Shown one piece after another: positions 8,114-16,443 of a stretch of 25,530 nt of DNA; position 1 is the first letter of the stretch, and every line of letters starts with the position of its first letter. A program made the translations under genes and the position numbers. The DNA is from Candidatus Zixiibacteriota bacterium. GTDB taxonomy: Bacteria > SM23-81 > DAOVCL01. The notes beneath the pieces were generated by a model that was not told where the DNA came from, did not search any database, and saw only the letters and a program-made list of their open reading frames with translations. Location: positions 1 through 25,530 of the forward strand of contig DAOVCL010000005.1 in assembly GCA_030670005.1 (NCBI GenBank), written 5' to 3'.

Positions 8114-8371
8114 ATGAGACCGATGTCCGTGGATACCTCACCTGAGGTCGAGCGGGTCTGGATCGAAGGGATCCAGAGGCGGACCCCCCAGCAGAGGTTA
8201 AAGATGGCGCTTAACCTTGGAACGTTGGTTCGGCGCCTTGCCTGGCAAGGGCTCTGTGGGCGCTTCCCGAATGATACCAAACGGGAACGGCGCATGCGTT
8301 TTCTGGCGCTTATGTATGGCCCTAAATTGGCAGATGAGGTTAACCAATGGGTAAGTCTTCGTGATCGCTGA
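8114..8371 (+). CDS. Small protein paired with nucleotidyltransferase (possible antitoxin)
   Basis: The product has 85 residues with the pattern SPEVERVWIEGIQRRTPQQRLKMALNL ahead of an Arg-rich middle and a C-terminal ALMYGPKLADEVNQW. I know similar uncharacterised proteins (about 85-100 residues, ending RLYG or KLYG-like) next to nucleotidyltransferase genes, but no function is established. ATG 8114 has GAGGA four bases upstream; ATG 8123 (MSVDTSPEVE) is an alternative start. The stop lies 11 bp inside the next gene, so the pair is translated together. An antitoxin role is inference from this layout. It could instead be a substrate-binding partner. Confidence 0.7.
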   Translation: MRPMSVDTSPEVERVWIEGIQRRTPQQRLKMALNLGTLVRRLAWQGLCGRFPNDTKRERRMRFLALMYGPKLADEVNQWVSLRDR

Positions 8372-8981
8372 GGATGCATTTTTGGCGATAAAGCCTCTAC
8401 TTGCCGCCCTGGAAATCCTCGGGGTGGACTACCTGATCGGGGGATCACTGGCCAGTGCCGTTTGGGGGGTTCCCCGTTCCACCTTAGATGTGGACCTGGT
8501 GACGAACCTTGGTGAGTCACAGACCGGTGCATTTGTTCGCCTGCTTGGCAATGCCTACTACGCAGATGAAGAGACTATTCGGAGGGCTGTGAGGCAGCGA
8601 GCATCTTTTAACATCATCCACTTGGAAACTATGTTCAAAGTGGATGTCTTCCTCTTGAAAGATACCCCTTACGCTCAGATGGAGTTTGCTCGGCGCAGGC
8701 TTATCGATCTCGGTATAGAACCGGAACGAAAGGCATATTTCTGCTCGCCAGAGGATACCGTGCTCAGTAAGCTCAAGTGGTACAAACTTGGCGGAGGCAT
8801 CTCAGACCGACAATGGTACGACATCGTGGGAATACTTAAGGTTCAGACTAATAAGCTTGACTGTAGATACATGGATCTTTGGGCAAGAAAACTGGGGCTT
8901 TCTGACCTTCTGAGCCAAGCCTGGGATGAAGCTGGTGGGGATATCGATGGATCTGACAACTCAAAAGCCCCCTCAGGATAG
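8361..8981 (+). CDS. Nucleotidyltransferase-fold protein (AbiEii/MNT-like)
   Basis: The product is predicted to transfer nucleotides to a protein or RNA target. The pol-beta-type core is clear: YLIGGSLASAVWGVPRSTLDVDLVTNL, with the GGS motif at 27-29 and the metal-binding pair D43 and D45. A third acidic residue is probably D114 or nearby in FKVDVFLL. The domain SPEDTVLSKLKWYKLGG follows, as in many proteins annotated as AbiEii or DUF6036-like. The GTG start at 8361 overlaps the small gene upstream. Such pairs are often toxin-antitoxin or defence-type accessory modules. It separates radA from tgt. The last residues (GDIDGSDNSKAPSG) look like non-conserved read-on. Confidence 0.8.
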   Translation: MIAEDAFLAIKPLLAALEILGVDYLIGGSLASAVWGVPRSTLDVDLVTNLGESQTGAFVRLLGNAYYADEETIRRAVRQRASFNIIHLETMFKVDVFLLKDTPYAQMEFARRRLIDLGIEPERKAYFCSPEDTVLSKLKWYKLGGGISDRQWYDIVGILKVQTNKLDCRYMDLWARKLGLSDLLSQAWDEAGGDIDGSDNSKAPSG

Positions 8982-9009
8982 GGGTCAGATTCCCGGCAAC
9001 GGAGATAAT

Positions 9010-10134
9010 TTGAGGGATTTTGCCTTTGAGGTTATAAAAGAGGATGGCTCCACTGGGGCAAGGGCCGGGAGGCTGAAAACCCCCCATGGGGAGGTAGAGA
9101 CCCCTGTCTTTATGCCCGTGGGAACCCAGGGGACGGTGAAGACCCTCTCCCCTCAGGACCTCAAGGAATGTGGGGTGCAGATCGTCTTAGCCAATACCTA
9201 CCACCTCTACCTCAGGCCTGGGCCCGAGCTGGTGGAGAGAGCTGGCGGCCTGCATCGGTTTGCCAGTTGGGATGGGCCCATCTTGACCGACTCAGGTGGC
9301 TATCAGGTCTTCAGCCTCGCCGATCTAAACAAGGTGACAGAGGAGGGGGTTACCTTTCAGTCCCATTGGGATGGCTCCTTCCATCTGTTTACCCCGGAGA
9401 AGGTCATCCAGGTGGAACGAATGTTGGGCGCAGATATAGTGATGCCGCTTGATCGCTGCCTTCCCTATCCCTCATCCCGCGAGGAGGCCAAGCTGGCCAA
9501 TGAGCTGACCATTAAATGGGCCCAAAGGTGCCAAAAGGAGATGGGCCAGGATAATAACCAGGCCCTCTTTGGCATAGTGCAGGGGGGCACCTACAGGGAA
9601 CTGAGGGAGGATTGTGCCCGGTCAATAGTGGGGATGGACCTCCCTGGATATGCCATTGGTGGCCTCTCCGTTGGGGAGCCAAAGTCTGCGATGTGGGAGA
9701 TGCTTGAGGTTGTCCTCCCCCTTCTGCCTAAGGAGAAGCCCAGATATCTGATGGGGGTGGGGATGCCGGAGGATCTGGCCGGTTGTGTGGCTCTGGGGGT
9801 GGATATGTTCGACTGTGTCATCCCCACCAGGAATGGCCGGAACGGAACCCTCTTCACCTGGAAGGGGAAGCTGGTGGTGAAGAATGCTGAATATGCCGAG
9901 CAGTTCAACCCCCCAGATCCAGACTGCACCTGCTATACCTGCCAGAACTTCTCCCGGGCCTATCTTCGGCACCTCTTCCAGGCCGGGGAGCTCCTGGGCC
10001 CAAGGCTGGCCACCCTGCACAACATCCACTTCTTCACCCAGCTTATGTCCCGGATGAGGGCCGCCATAAAGGAGGGAAGATTTTCAGAATGGAAGAGGGG
10101 TTTCCTCTCTGTCTATGAGGATAGGTCAAAGTAA
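9010..10134 (+). CDS. tgt: Queuine tRNA-ribosyltransferase
   Basis: Tgt swaps guanine 34 of GUN-anticodon tRNAs for the queuosine precursor. Numbering from the TTG at 9010, D94 lies in DSGGYQVFS and the nucleophile D268 in VDMFDCVIPTRNGRNG. The zinc site is C306-x-C308-x2-C311-x25-H337, exactly the family spacing. AIGGLSVGEP is also present. I choose TTG 9010 because GGAG lies five bases before it and it gives the usual 374 residues. An in-frame ATG at 8926 would add 28 residues unlike any Tgt and overlap the nucleotidyltransferase gene. yajC follows after 140 bp, the usual pairing. Confidence 0.95.
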   Translation: MRDFAFEVIKEDGSTGARAGRLKTPHGEVETPVFMPVGTQGTVKTLSPQDLKECGVQIVLANTYHLYLRPGPELVERAGGLHRFASWDGPILTDSGGYQVFSLADLNKVTEEGVTFQSHWDGSFHLFTPEKVIQVERMLGADIVMPLDRCLPYPSSREEAKLANELTIKWAQRCQKEMGQDNNQALFGIVQGGTYRELREDCARSIVGMDLPGYAIGGLSVGEPKSAMWEMLEVVLPLLPKEKPRYLMGVGMPEDLAGCVALGVDMFDCVIPTRNGRNGTLFTWKGKLVVKNAEYAEQFNPPDPDCTCYTCQNFSRAYLRHLFQAGELLGPRLATLHNIHFFTQLMSRMRAAIKEGRFSEWKRGFLSVYEDRSK

Positions 10135-10182
10135 TTGGAGTTTGATAGAAGTCCAAGATAACAGCCCCGTGAGATCAGTTTC

Positions 10183-10253
10183 CAGGGATCAGGAAAAACC
10201 CGTGATAACTGACAAATGCCTGACTGCTGATCCCTGTGAACCGTTACAGTTTT
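10183..10253 (+). repeat. Dispersed GGGATCAGGA...GTGAACnGTTACA repeat, copy 1
   Basis: CAGGGATCAG (10183-10192) pairs perfectly with CTGATCCCTG (10227-10236) around a 34-bp loop. It is followed by TGAACCGTTACAG. A related set of words occurs at 25304-25390. It fills most of the tgt-yajC gap and ends about 10 bp before the yajC ribosome binding site. It could be an extragenic repeat or a leader structure. Confidence 0.55.
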
Positions 10254-10274
10254 AGATAAACCAGGAGGTGCAAA

Positions 10275-10595
10275 TTGTTTGAGATAGCCTATGCTATGGG
10301 GACCCAGGGTGGGGGAGGAGGGGGATTGACCGCCCTTTTGCCCTTTATCCTTATCATCTTTGTCTTCTATCTTCTGCTTATACGACCCCAGCAGAAGAAA
10401 CAGCGCAAACATCAGGAGATGCTCAGCAGCCTGAGAAAGGGGGATAGGGTTCTTACCTCAGGGGGGATGTTTGGGGTGGTAGTGGGGATCAACGACAAGA
10501 AAAATGTAGTTGTCTTAAGGGTGGCTGAGAATGTGAAGATCGAATTTCAGAAAAGTGCCATTGCCACCAGTCTGGGGGAAGGGGAGAAGGATTGA
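10275..10595 (+). CDS. yajC: Preprotein translocase accessory subunit YajC
   Basis: YajC associates with SecDF at the Sec translocon in the inner membrane. The product has 106 residues. A single membrane segment is at about 19-36 (LTALLPFILIIFVFYLLLIRP), followed by QQKKQRKHQEMLSSLRKGDRVLTSGGMFGVV, the family core. The start is TTG 10275, with AGGAGG six bases upstream. The N-terminus before the helix is Gly-rich (GTQGGGGGG). fmt follows with a TTGA overlap rather than secD, which is less usual. Confidence 0.94.
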   Translation: MFEIAYAMGTQGGGGGGLTALLPFILIIFVFYLLLIRPQQKKQRKHQEMLSSLRKGDRVLTSGGMFGVVVGINDKKNVVVLRVAENVKIEFQKSAIATSLGEGEKD

Positions 10596-11518
10596 GAATT
10601 ATCTTTATGGGCAGTGCCCGCTTCTCCCTGCCCAGTTTAGAGCTACTTCTCCAAAGCGGCCATCAGGTTGTGGGGGTGGTAACCCGTCCAGACAGACCCA
10701 AAGGGAGGGGGAGGAGGATCGGGGCCGGGCCGGTAAAGGAGCTTGCCCAGAGGGCAGGTCTTCCCCTCCTCCAACCGGAGGATCTGAGAGATCCAGTCTT
10801 TCTGCAAAACTTAAGGGAATTGAGGCCCGATTTGGGCGTAGTTGTTGCCTTCCGCATCCTCCCCCCGGAGGTCTTTACCATCCCCTCCAAGGGAACCATA
10901 AATCTTCATGCTTCTCTCCTTCCCCGTTACCGAGGAGCGGCACCGATCAACTGGGCGATAATAAGGGGAGAGAAAGTTACCGGGGTGACCACCTTCTTCA
11001 TCAATGAGCGGGTAGACACCGGGAAGGTAATCCTCCAGAGATCTACCCAGATTGGTGACCAGGAGACAGCAGGTCAGTTGGCCGAGAGGCTGTCCAGATG
11101 GGGGGCAGAGGTCCTCCTGGAGACCGTGGAGCTCATTGATCAGGGAAGGGTAAAGCCACGAGAGCAGCCAGATGAGGAGGCCACCCCTGCACCTAAGCTG
11201 AAGAAGTCAGATGGGCTAATTGATTGGAGTCAAAGCTCGGAGACGATAAGGAACCTGGTGCGCGGTCTCAATCCTGAGCCTGGGGCCTTCACCTATTTCC
11301 GGGAGAGGATCCTCAAGATCCATAAGGTGAGCCATCTCCACCCAAGTTTGCCTCAAGGAAAGCGTGGGCAGGTAAGCCTATCCGAGAAGAGGTTTCTGGT
11401 CTCCACAGGAGATGGCCTCCTCAGCCTGGATGAGATTCAGCCACAGGACAGGGGGAGGATGAAGGGGGAGGAGTTCCTCCGGGGGTATAGGCCCAAACCT
11501 AAAGAGACTTTGGGATAA
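10592..11518 (+). CDS. fmt: Methionyl-tRNA formyltransferase
   Basis: Fmt formylates initiator Met-tRNA using 10-formyl-tetrahydrofolate. The product has 308 residues, typical. The catalytic N104, H106 and D142 are seen in INLHASLLPRYRGAAPIN and NERVDTGKVIL. The C-terminal RNA-binding domain begins near IRNLVRGLNPEPGAF. The TTG start at 10592 overlaps the yajC stop (TTGA) and has GGGGAGAAGG upstream. A common companion, def (peptide deformylase), is not next to it here. The next gene starts on the last base of its stop codon. Confidence 0.96.
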   Translation: MRIIFMGSARFSLPSLELLLQSGHQVVGVVTRPDRPKGRGRRIGAGPVKELAQRAGLPLLQPEDLRDPVFLQNLRELRPDLGVVVAFRILPPEVFTIPSKGTINLHASLLPRYRGAAPINWAIIRGEKVTGVTTFFINERVDTGKVILQRSTQIGDQETAGQLAERLSRWGAEVLLETVELIDQGRVKPREQPDEEATPAPKLKKSDGLIDWSQSSETIRNLVRGLNPEPGAFTYFRERILKIHKVSHLHPSLPQGKRGQVSLSEKRFLVSTGDGLLSLDEIQPQDRGRMKGEEFLRGYRPKPKETLG

Positions 11519-12285
11519 TGGCCTTGAGGATTGGGAAAAAGCGCATATTCTTTGGTCTATCCTTTTTAAGTATCCTAACTTTGACCCTGGCCCTTCTACT
11601 CCTCTGGTTTCTTATCTCTCCCAGGCTGAGGCAGATTCACCCCCTCCTTCCCCTCTTAGTCGCTCTGGGACTTGCTCTTTTTATTTCGGTAGTGGTGGGG
11701 GGGCTAATCCTCCTTTTCTTCTCCTCCATTACGGAGAGGGATTTCCTCTTTCCCCATGGAAAGAAGCAGGTAACGGTAAAGGTCCTCTTCCCCCTGGTGA
11801 CCGGGTTGGCAACCCTTTTAGGAATATCAAGGGAGAGGGTAAAAAACTCCTTTGTGGAGGTGAACAACTCCCTGGTAAAAGCCACGAGGAGAAGAATTGT
11901 AGTGAAGAGGATCCTCCTTCTCCTTCCCCATTGCCTGCAGAACTTCGATTGTCCTTACCGGGTTACCTCCACATTTGCCAATTGTCAAGGGTGCGGAAAA
12001 TGCCCTATAGGTAGCCTGATAGGTCTGGCAGAGAGGTATAAGGCAGATATTGCTATTGCCACTGGAGGGACCTTAGCCAGAAAGGTGGTGAGGGAGAAGA
12101 GGCCCTCAGTTATTGTAGCTGTAGCCTGTGAGCGGGATATGGTCTCCGGCATTCAGGAGACCTATCCGATTCCCGTCTACGGGGTGTTAAATCAGAGGCC
12201 GAATGGCCCCTGCTTTAATACCTCGGTTGACTTGAAGAGGGTGGAGCAGGCTTTAAAATTTTTGAGGAGAGAGGATGAGGACTGA
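11518..12285 (+). CDS. DUF116 membrane protein with cysteine cluster
   Basis: The function of DUF116 is not established. The N-terminus has two hydrophobic segments (about 11-33 and 43-68), then a soluble domain with seven cysteines: C139, C145, C156, C159, C162, C204 and C232. The context LPHCLQNFDCPYRV, CQGCGKCPIG, AVACERDMVSGI and VLNQRPNGPCFNT is the DUF116 pattern and suggests a bound metal or iron-sulfur cluster. It overlaps fmt by one base and rng by 11 bp, so it is in the same operon. This gene is often found near fmt in Firmicutes and candidate phyla. Confidence 0.9.
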   Translation: MALRIGKKRIFFGLSFLSILTLTLALLLLWFLISPRLRQIHPLLPLLVALGLALFISVVVGGLILLFFSSITERDFLFPHGKKQVTVKVLFPLVTGLATLLGISRERVKNSFVEVNNSLVKATRRRIVVKRILLLLPHCLQNFDCPYRVTSTFANCQGCGKCPIGSLIGLAERYKADIAIATGGTLARKVVREKRPSVIVAVACERDMVSGIQETYPIPVYGVLNQRPNGPCFNTSVDLKRVEQALKFLRREDED

Positions 12286-13804
12286 GATAATCATTAATGT
12301 AGGCTCAAACGAGTCCAGGATAGCCATCTTGGAGGAGGGCAAGTTGGCCGAACTCTTTGTGGAGAGGCCGGAGGAGGAGAGAATGGTGGGGATGATCTAC
12401 AAGGGGACGGTCACTTCTGTCCTTCCTGGAATGCAGGCCGCCTTCGTGGACATTGACATTCCGAAGAGGGGATTTCTCCCCTTATCCGACCTAGTGGCTT
12501 CAGATAGGGCTTATAGCCCATTCTTAGGAGAGCCTGAGGTTGAGGAGTTAGAGAAGAAGGGTCAGCGGCGTTCGATTAAGGAGATGCTCAAGCCAGGAGA
12601 TGTGATCCTGGTACAGATTACTAAGGAGCCCTTAGGAGGTAAGGGCCCTAAGCTGACCACCCAACTGGCCATTCCGGGACGCTTTACCGTCCTTCTGCCT
12701 GGAGAAGATCACCTGGGGGTCTCCCGGAAGATTACCAATTGGAAGGAGAAGAGGAGATTAAAGGAGTTGGTGGCTCCGCTTAGGCCGGAGGGCATGGGAG
12801 TGATAGTGAGAACGGAGGGGGAGGGAAAGGGGGAGAAGGAGTTTAAATCCGATATTAACAGGCTGCTCAAGACCTGGAAGAAGATAACCAAGAAGGCCGG
12901 GAAGGGGAAAGCACCCATTCTCCTGCACAGGGATGTGGGGATAACTTCCAGCGTGGTAAGGGACCTCTTCTCCTCTGAGGTAGAGAGGATGGTTGTGGAC
13001 TCCAAAAGGGAATATAGGCGGATCCTCTCCTATCTGCAGTCAGTCTCCTCCCAGTTGAGGCCTAAGGTGGAATATTACAAGGGGGAGGAACCGATATTTG
13101 ACTTCTATGGTATAGAGAAAGAGATAGAGAAGATGTTAGACCGCAAGGTCTGGTTGAAAAGAGGGAGCTATGTCGTCATTGACCATACGGAGGCCCTGGT
13201 GACAATTGATGTGAACAGCGGCCGATATGTGGGGAGGGAGAACTTGGAGGAGACGGCCCTACGCACCAACTTGGAGGCAGCAAGGGAGATCGCCCGTCAG
13301 ATGAGGTTGAGGGACATAGGGGGGATCATCGTGATAGACTTCATCGATATGGAGGGGAGGAAGAACCGGGACAAGGTCTACCAGGAGCTAAGGGGAGTCT
13401 TTAAAAGGGATAGGGCCAATGTGAGCATTCTTCCCATCAGTGATTTCGGACTGGTGGAGCTAACCAGGCAGAGGATAAAGCCCAGTTTCCTCTATACCTT
13501 CTCCGAGGCCTGTCCCCTCTGCAATGGGACTGGTAGGGTTTTATCCCAGGTGACGATGATGGCCAAAATCGAACGATGGCTGAAGCGAGCCAAAGGGGTG
13601 CTAAAGGAGAAGAGGCTTAAACTTCAGGTTCATCCTGTAGTAGCAGATTATCTCTTGGAGTCCAGGGGACAGAGGTTGAAGAAGTTGTCCAAGGAGTCAA
13701 AACGGAGGTTGGAGGTGGAGGCCGATCCTTCCCAAAAGATAGACAGCTATAAATTCCTTTTGGCCAAGGATGGGCTGGATGTTACTGGGGAATTTATGCC
13801 TTGA
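12275..13804 (+). CDS. rng: Ribonuclease G (RNase E/G family)
   Basis: This endonuclease cuts single-stranded RNA in rRNA maturation and mRNA turnover. The product has 509 residues, close to RNase G rather than the longer RNase E. An S1-like domain begins at about 37 (VGMIYKGTVTSVLPGMQAAFVDID). Catalytic metal ligands are D312 in VTIDVNSGRYVG and D355 in IIVIDFIDM. C413-x2-C416 in CPLCNGTG is the zinc-link. There is no long C-terminal degradosome scaffold. ATG 12275 lies inside the end of the DUF116 gene. Followed by rplU, the order seen in several Gram-negative lineages. Confidence 0.96.
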   Translation: MRTEIIINVGSNESRIAILEEGKLAELFVERPEEERMVGMIYKGTVTSVLPGMQAAFVDIDIPKRGFLPLSDLVASDRAYSPFLGEPEVEELEKKGQRRSIKEMLKPGDVILVQITKEPLGGKGPKLTTQLAIPGRFTVLLPGEDHLGVSRKITNWKEKRRLKELVAPLRPEGMGVIVRTEGEGKGEKEFKSDINRLLKTWKKITKKAGKGKAPILLHRDVGITSSVVRDLFSSEVERMVVDSKREYRRILSYLQSVSSQLRPKVEYYKGEEPIFDFYGIEKEIEKMLDRKVWLKRGSYVVIDHTEALVTIDVNSGRYVGRENLEETALRTNLEAAREIARQMRLRDIGGIIVIDFIDMEGRKNRDKVYQELRGVFKRDRANVSILPISDFGLVELTRQRIKPSFLYTFSEACPLCNGTGRVLSQVTMMAKIERWLKRAKGVLKEKRLKLQVHPVVADYLLESRGQRLKKLSKESKRRLEVEADPSQKIDSYKFLLAKDGLDVTGEFMP

Positions 13805-13850
13805 CACTCCACCCTCAAGACTTTATATTTGGGGACAAAAAGGGGGAAAG

Positions 13851-14174
13851 ATGTATGCCATTGTTGAGGCTTTAGGCCAACAGTTAAAGGTAAAGGAAGG
13901 GGACAGGGTGAGAGTTCCCAAGCTAAATGTTCCGCCAGGGGAAGAGTATACAATGGATAAGGTTCTTCTTCTCTCCACTCCTGAGGGGGTTATAGTGGGA
14001 TCTCCCTATCTGAACGATGCCCAGGTCTCTGCCGAGGTCCTCTCCCACGGTCGGGCAGAGAAGATAATTGTATACAAGTTTAAGCGCAGGAAGAAGTATC
14101 GCCGCAAGCTCGGCCATCGCCAGGACTATACCCAGCTCCTGGTTAAGAAGATCAACCCTCCAAAGCACAGCTAA
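13851..14174 (+). CDS. rplU: 50S ribosomal protein L21
   Basis: L21 is a large-subunit protein that binds 23S rRNA. The product has 107 residues, as usual. It opens MYAIVEALGQQLKVKEGDRV and has VVYKFKRRKKYRRKLGHRQ-like basic core (IIVYKFKRRKKYRRKLGHRQ). ATG 13851 follows AGGGGG by four bases and gives the canonical N-terminus; an in-frame ATG at 13770 would add 27 unrelated residues. rpmA (L27) normally follows rplU directly, but here the next gene is bamA and rpmA is absent from the window. Confidence 0.95.
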   Translation: MYAIVEALGQQLKVKEGDRVRVPKLNVPPGEEYTMDKVLLLSTPEGVIVGSPYLNDAQVSAEVLSHGRAEKIIVYKFKRRKKYRRKLGHRQDYTQLLVKKINPPKHS

Positions 14175-14178
14175 GCCC

Positions 14179-16443
14179 GTGAGAGAGAAAGTCCTTCTGA
14201 TAGCTTTGCTCTCTCTTCTTTTACCCCTTTCAGCCTCGGCTCAACCCATAGCCTTGCAGGGGATCAGGGTGGAGGGGAACCTAACCGCGGATCGGGCATT
14301 GGTCCTCTCCACATTTGGCCTAAGGCCAGGAGATATGGTAGGGGCAGATGAGGTGAGGGAGGGGATAAGGAGGTTATATGGCCTTGGCCTCTTCAGTGAT
14401 GTGAGGGTGGAGGGGGAGGAGGACTCTCAGGGGATAGAGCTAACCCTGAGGCTCAAGGAGTATCCTGTTTTACAAAGGGTAGAATTCTCTGGCAATAATA
14501 AGGTGGACGCCACTAAGCTTAGGGAGATTATCTCCTCGTTGGAGGGAGGGTTGATTAGACCCTGGGAGGTCAAGGATGATGCCGAAAGGATTGAATCCCT
14601 TTACAGGAAGGAGGGCTATTACTTAGCGAAGGTTGAGCCTCAGCAGGTTCCCTCCCCAGAGGAGGGTAGGGCGATCCTCAGGTTCAATATCATCGAGGGC
14701 AAGAGGGTGAGGGTGAAGAGGATAGAGGTGGTGGGGAATAATTTCTTGAGCGCTGAGAAGATAAAGGGCAAGATGGAGCTAAAGGAGAAGAGATGGTGGA
14801 GGGGAGGGGAGTTCGACGAGGAGAAGTTCCAAAAGGACAAGGAGAAGATCGTTGAGCTTTACAGAAAAGAGGGCTATATAGATGCCAGGGTGTGCTCCGA
14901 CTCCATCTGGTTTGATCCAGGCAAGAGGGATATGTTTATTGAGCTGAGGGTGAAGGAGGGCCCTCGCTATCTTTTTGGAGAGGTCCTTTTCGAAGGGGCC
15001 AAGCTCTTCTCTGAGAAGGAATTGAGTAAGCAGTTGAAGTTTAAGCCTGGCCAGGTATTCAATCAAGAGAGGTATGAAAAGTCCTTAGGTAACCTCTATT
15101 CCCTCTACCAGGATAGGGGCTATATCTACGCCCAGATTCAGGATCAAACCAAGAGAAGAGGCCACAAGCTCGACATCCTCTATAAGATCGAGGAGGGAGA
15201 GCTGGCTAAGGTGCAAAGGATAGTTATAGAGGGCAACACAAAGACCTGGGAGAAGGTGATCAGGAGGGAGCTGGCCATCAAGCCAGGGCAGATATTCAGC
15301 CGTGCAGCTCTGATGAGGAGCCTGCGAAATGTGACCTACCTCAACTTCTTCGAGGAGGTAATCCCGGATTTTGAGACCCTACCAGATGGGAATATAAACC
15401 TCATCCTCAGGGTGAAGGAGAAGTTCACCGGACAGGTCTCAGCAGGCTTTGGCTATTCGGAGAGGGACAAACTGGTGGGGACGGCCAGTTTTGCTATGCC
15501 CAACTTTTTTGGCCGAGGGGAGAGGCTGGATTTAAGCTCTGACTTCGGCCAGCGCACCAGGAACTTCAACTTCGGCTATACCATACCCTGGTTCAGGGAT
15601 ACACCTACCACGGTGGGATTGGACATCTATCAGAACACCCGCAAATGGACAAGCTATTATACAGAGGAGAGAAGAGGGGGGGCAGTAAGGTTAGGCCGTA
15701 GGTTGAGATTTCCCGACAACTACTTCCGAATCTACCTGAAGTATAGAATAGAGTCAGTCAGATTCTATGACTTCTCTGAGACCTATAAGGCTCTGCAGAG
15801 CCCGGAGTATGATCTCAGCCAAAAGAGATGGCCAAAGATAACCTCCTCCACCACCTTCACCTTAGAGAGGGACAGCAGGGATTTGTCCCAGTTTGCCACC
15901 AGGGGCACCTACCACTCCCTGAGCAGTGAGCTGGCCGGGGGCCTTTTTGGGGGGGATGTGGACTATCACAAGGAGATATTTGAGACCCAATGGTATTTCC
16001 CCACCTTTTGGAAGTTAGTTCTCTCCTTGAGGGGGAGAGTAGGGGTGGTTGATGGATACAGGTCACCATCAACGGTTCCTTTCTCGGAGAGGTTCTTTCC
16101 TGGAGGGACCAGCTTTGACGGGATGATCAGGGGCTATGATGATCGGGCCATCGGACCTCGCCGGGGTGGAATGGAGATTGGGGGGAGAGGCGTTTTGGTC
16201 TTCAATCTGGAATACAGGTTCCCCTTGGCCGAACAACAGGTCTATCTCTTACTCTTTGCCGATGCCGGCAACAGTTGGCTCTCAGGAAGGGCGATCTCCC
16301 CCTTTAAGCTCTATAAATCAGTTGGGGTAGGGATGAGGTTTGTCATCCCGATGTTGGGAGTAATCGGCTTTGACTTTGGCTATGGTTTGGATAAGGATTT
16401 GGGAGGGTGGCATCCCCACTTTCAGATAGGAAGATCCTTCTAA
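14179..16443 (+). CDS. bamA: Outer membrane protein assembly factor BamA
   Basis: BamA folds and inserts beta-barrel proteins into the outer membrane. From GTG 14179 the product has 754 residues. The signal peptide VREKVLLIALLSLLLPLSASA is cut before QPIAL. Five POTRA domains follow, starting near IALQGIRVEGN, VLQRVEFSGNN, RVKRIEVVGNN, LFGEVLFEGAK and VQRIVIEGNT. The barrel has the loop-6 motif MIRGYD after FFPGGTSFDG and ends in Phe (FQIGRSF), a BAM recognition end. An in-frame ATG at 14068 would add 37 residues inside rplU and hide the signal peptide. It begins 4 bp after the rplU stop with no clear ribosome binding site, suggesting coupling. Confidence 0.95.
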   Translation: MREKVLLIALLSLLLPLSASAQPIALQGIRVEGNLTADRALVLSTFGLRPGDMVGADEVREGIRRLYGLGLFSDVRVEGEEDSQGIELTLRLKEYPVLQRVEFSGNNKVDATKLREIISSLEGGLIRPWEVKDDAERIESLYRKEGYYLAKVEPQQVPSPEEGRAILRFNIIEGKRVRVKRIEVVGNNFLSAEKIKGKMELKEKRWWRGGEFDEEKFQKDKEKIVELYRKEGYIDARVCSDSIWFDPGKRDMFIELRVKEGPRYLFGEVLFEGAKLFSEKELSKQLKFKPGQVFNQERYEKSLGNLYSLYQDRGYIYAQIQDQTKRRGHKLDILYKIEEGELAKVQRIVIEGNTKTWEKVIRRELAIKPGQIFSRAALMRSLRNVTYLNFFEEVIPDFETLPDGNINLILRVKEKFTGQVSAGFGYSERDKLVGTASFAMPNFFGRGERLDLSSDFGQRTRNFNFGYTIPWFRDTPTTVGLDIYQNTRKWTSYYTEERRGGAVRLGRRLRFPDNYFRIYLKYRIESVRFYDFSETYKALQSPEYDLSQKRWPKITSSTTFTLERDSRDLSQFATRGTYHSLSSELAGGLFGGDVDYHKEIFETQWYFPTFWKLVLSLRGRVGVVDGYRSPSTVPFSERFFPGGTSFDGMIRGYDDRAIGPRRGGMEIGGRGVLVFNLEYRFPLAEQQVYLLLFADAGNSWLSGRAISPFKLYKSVGVGMRFVIPMLGVIGFDFGYGLDKDLGGWHPHFQIGRSF

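Noticed and set aside
8926..9009. N-terminal extension of Tgt from ATG 8926
   Set aside because: The 28 extra residues overlap the nucleotidyltransferase gene and match no Tgt N-terminus. TTG 9010 with GGAG upstream fits better.
10555..11007. 150-codon + strand frame overlapping yajC and fmt
   Set aside because: It lies in another frame of fmt, which has full catalytic motifs. Its Arg/Gly/Ser/Pro-rich composition is typical of a shadow frame.
14068..14178. N-terminal extension of BamA from ATG 14068
   Set aside because: It lies inside rplU and would put 37 residues before a clear signal peptide.
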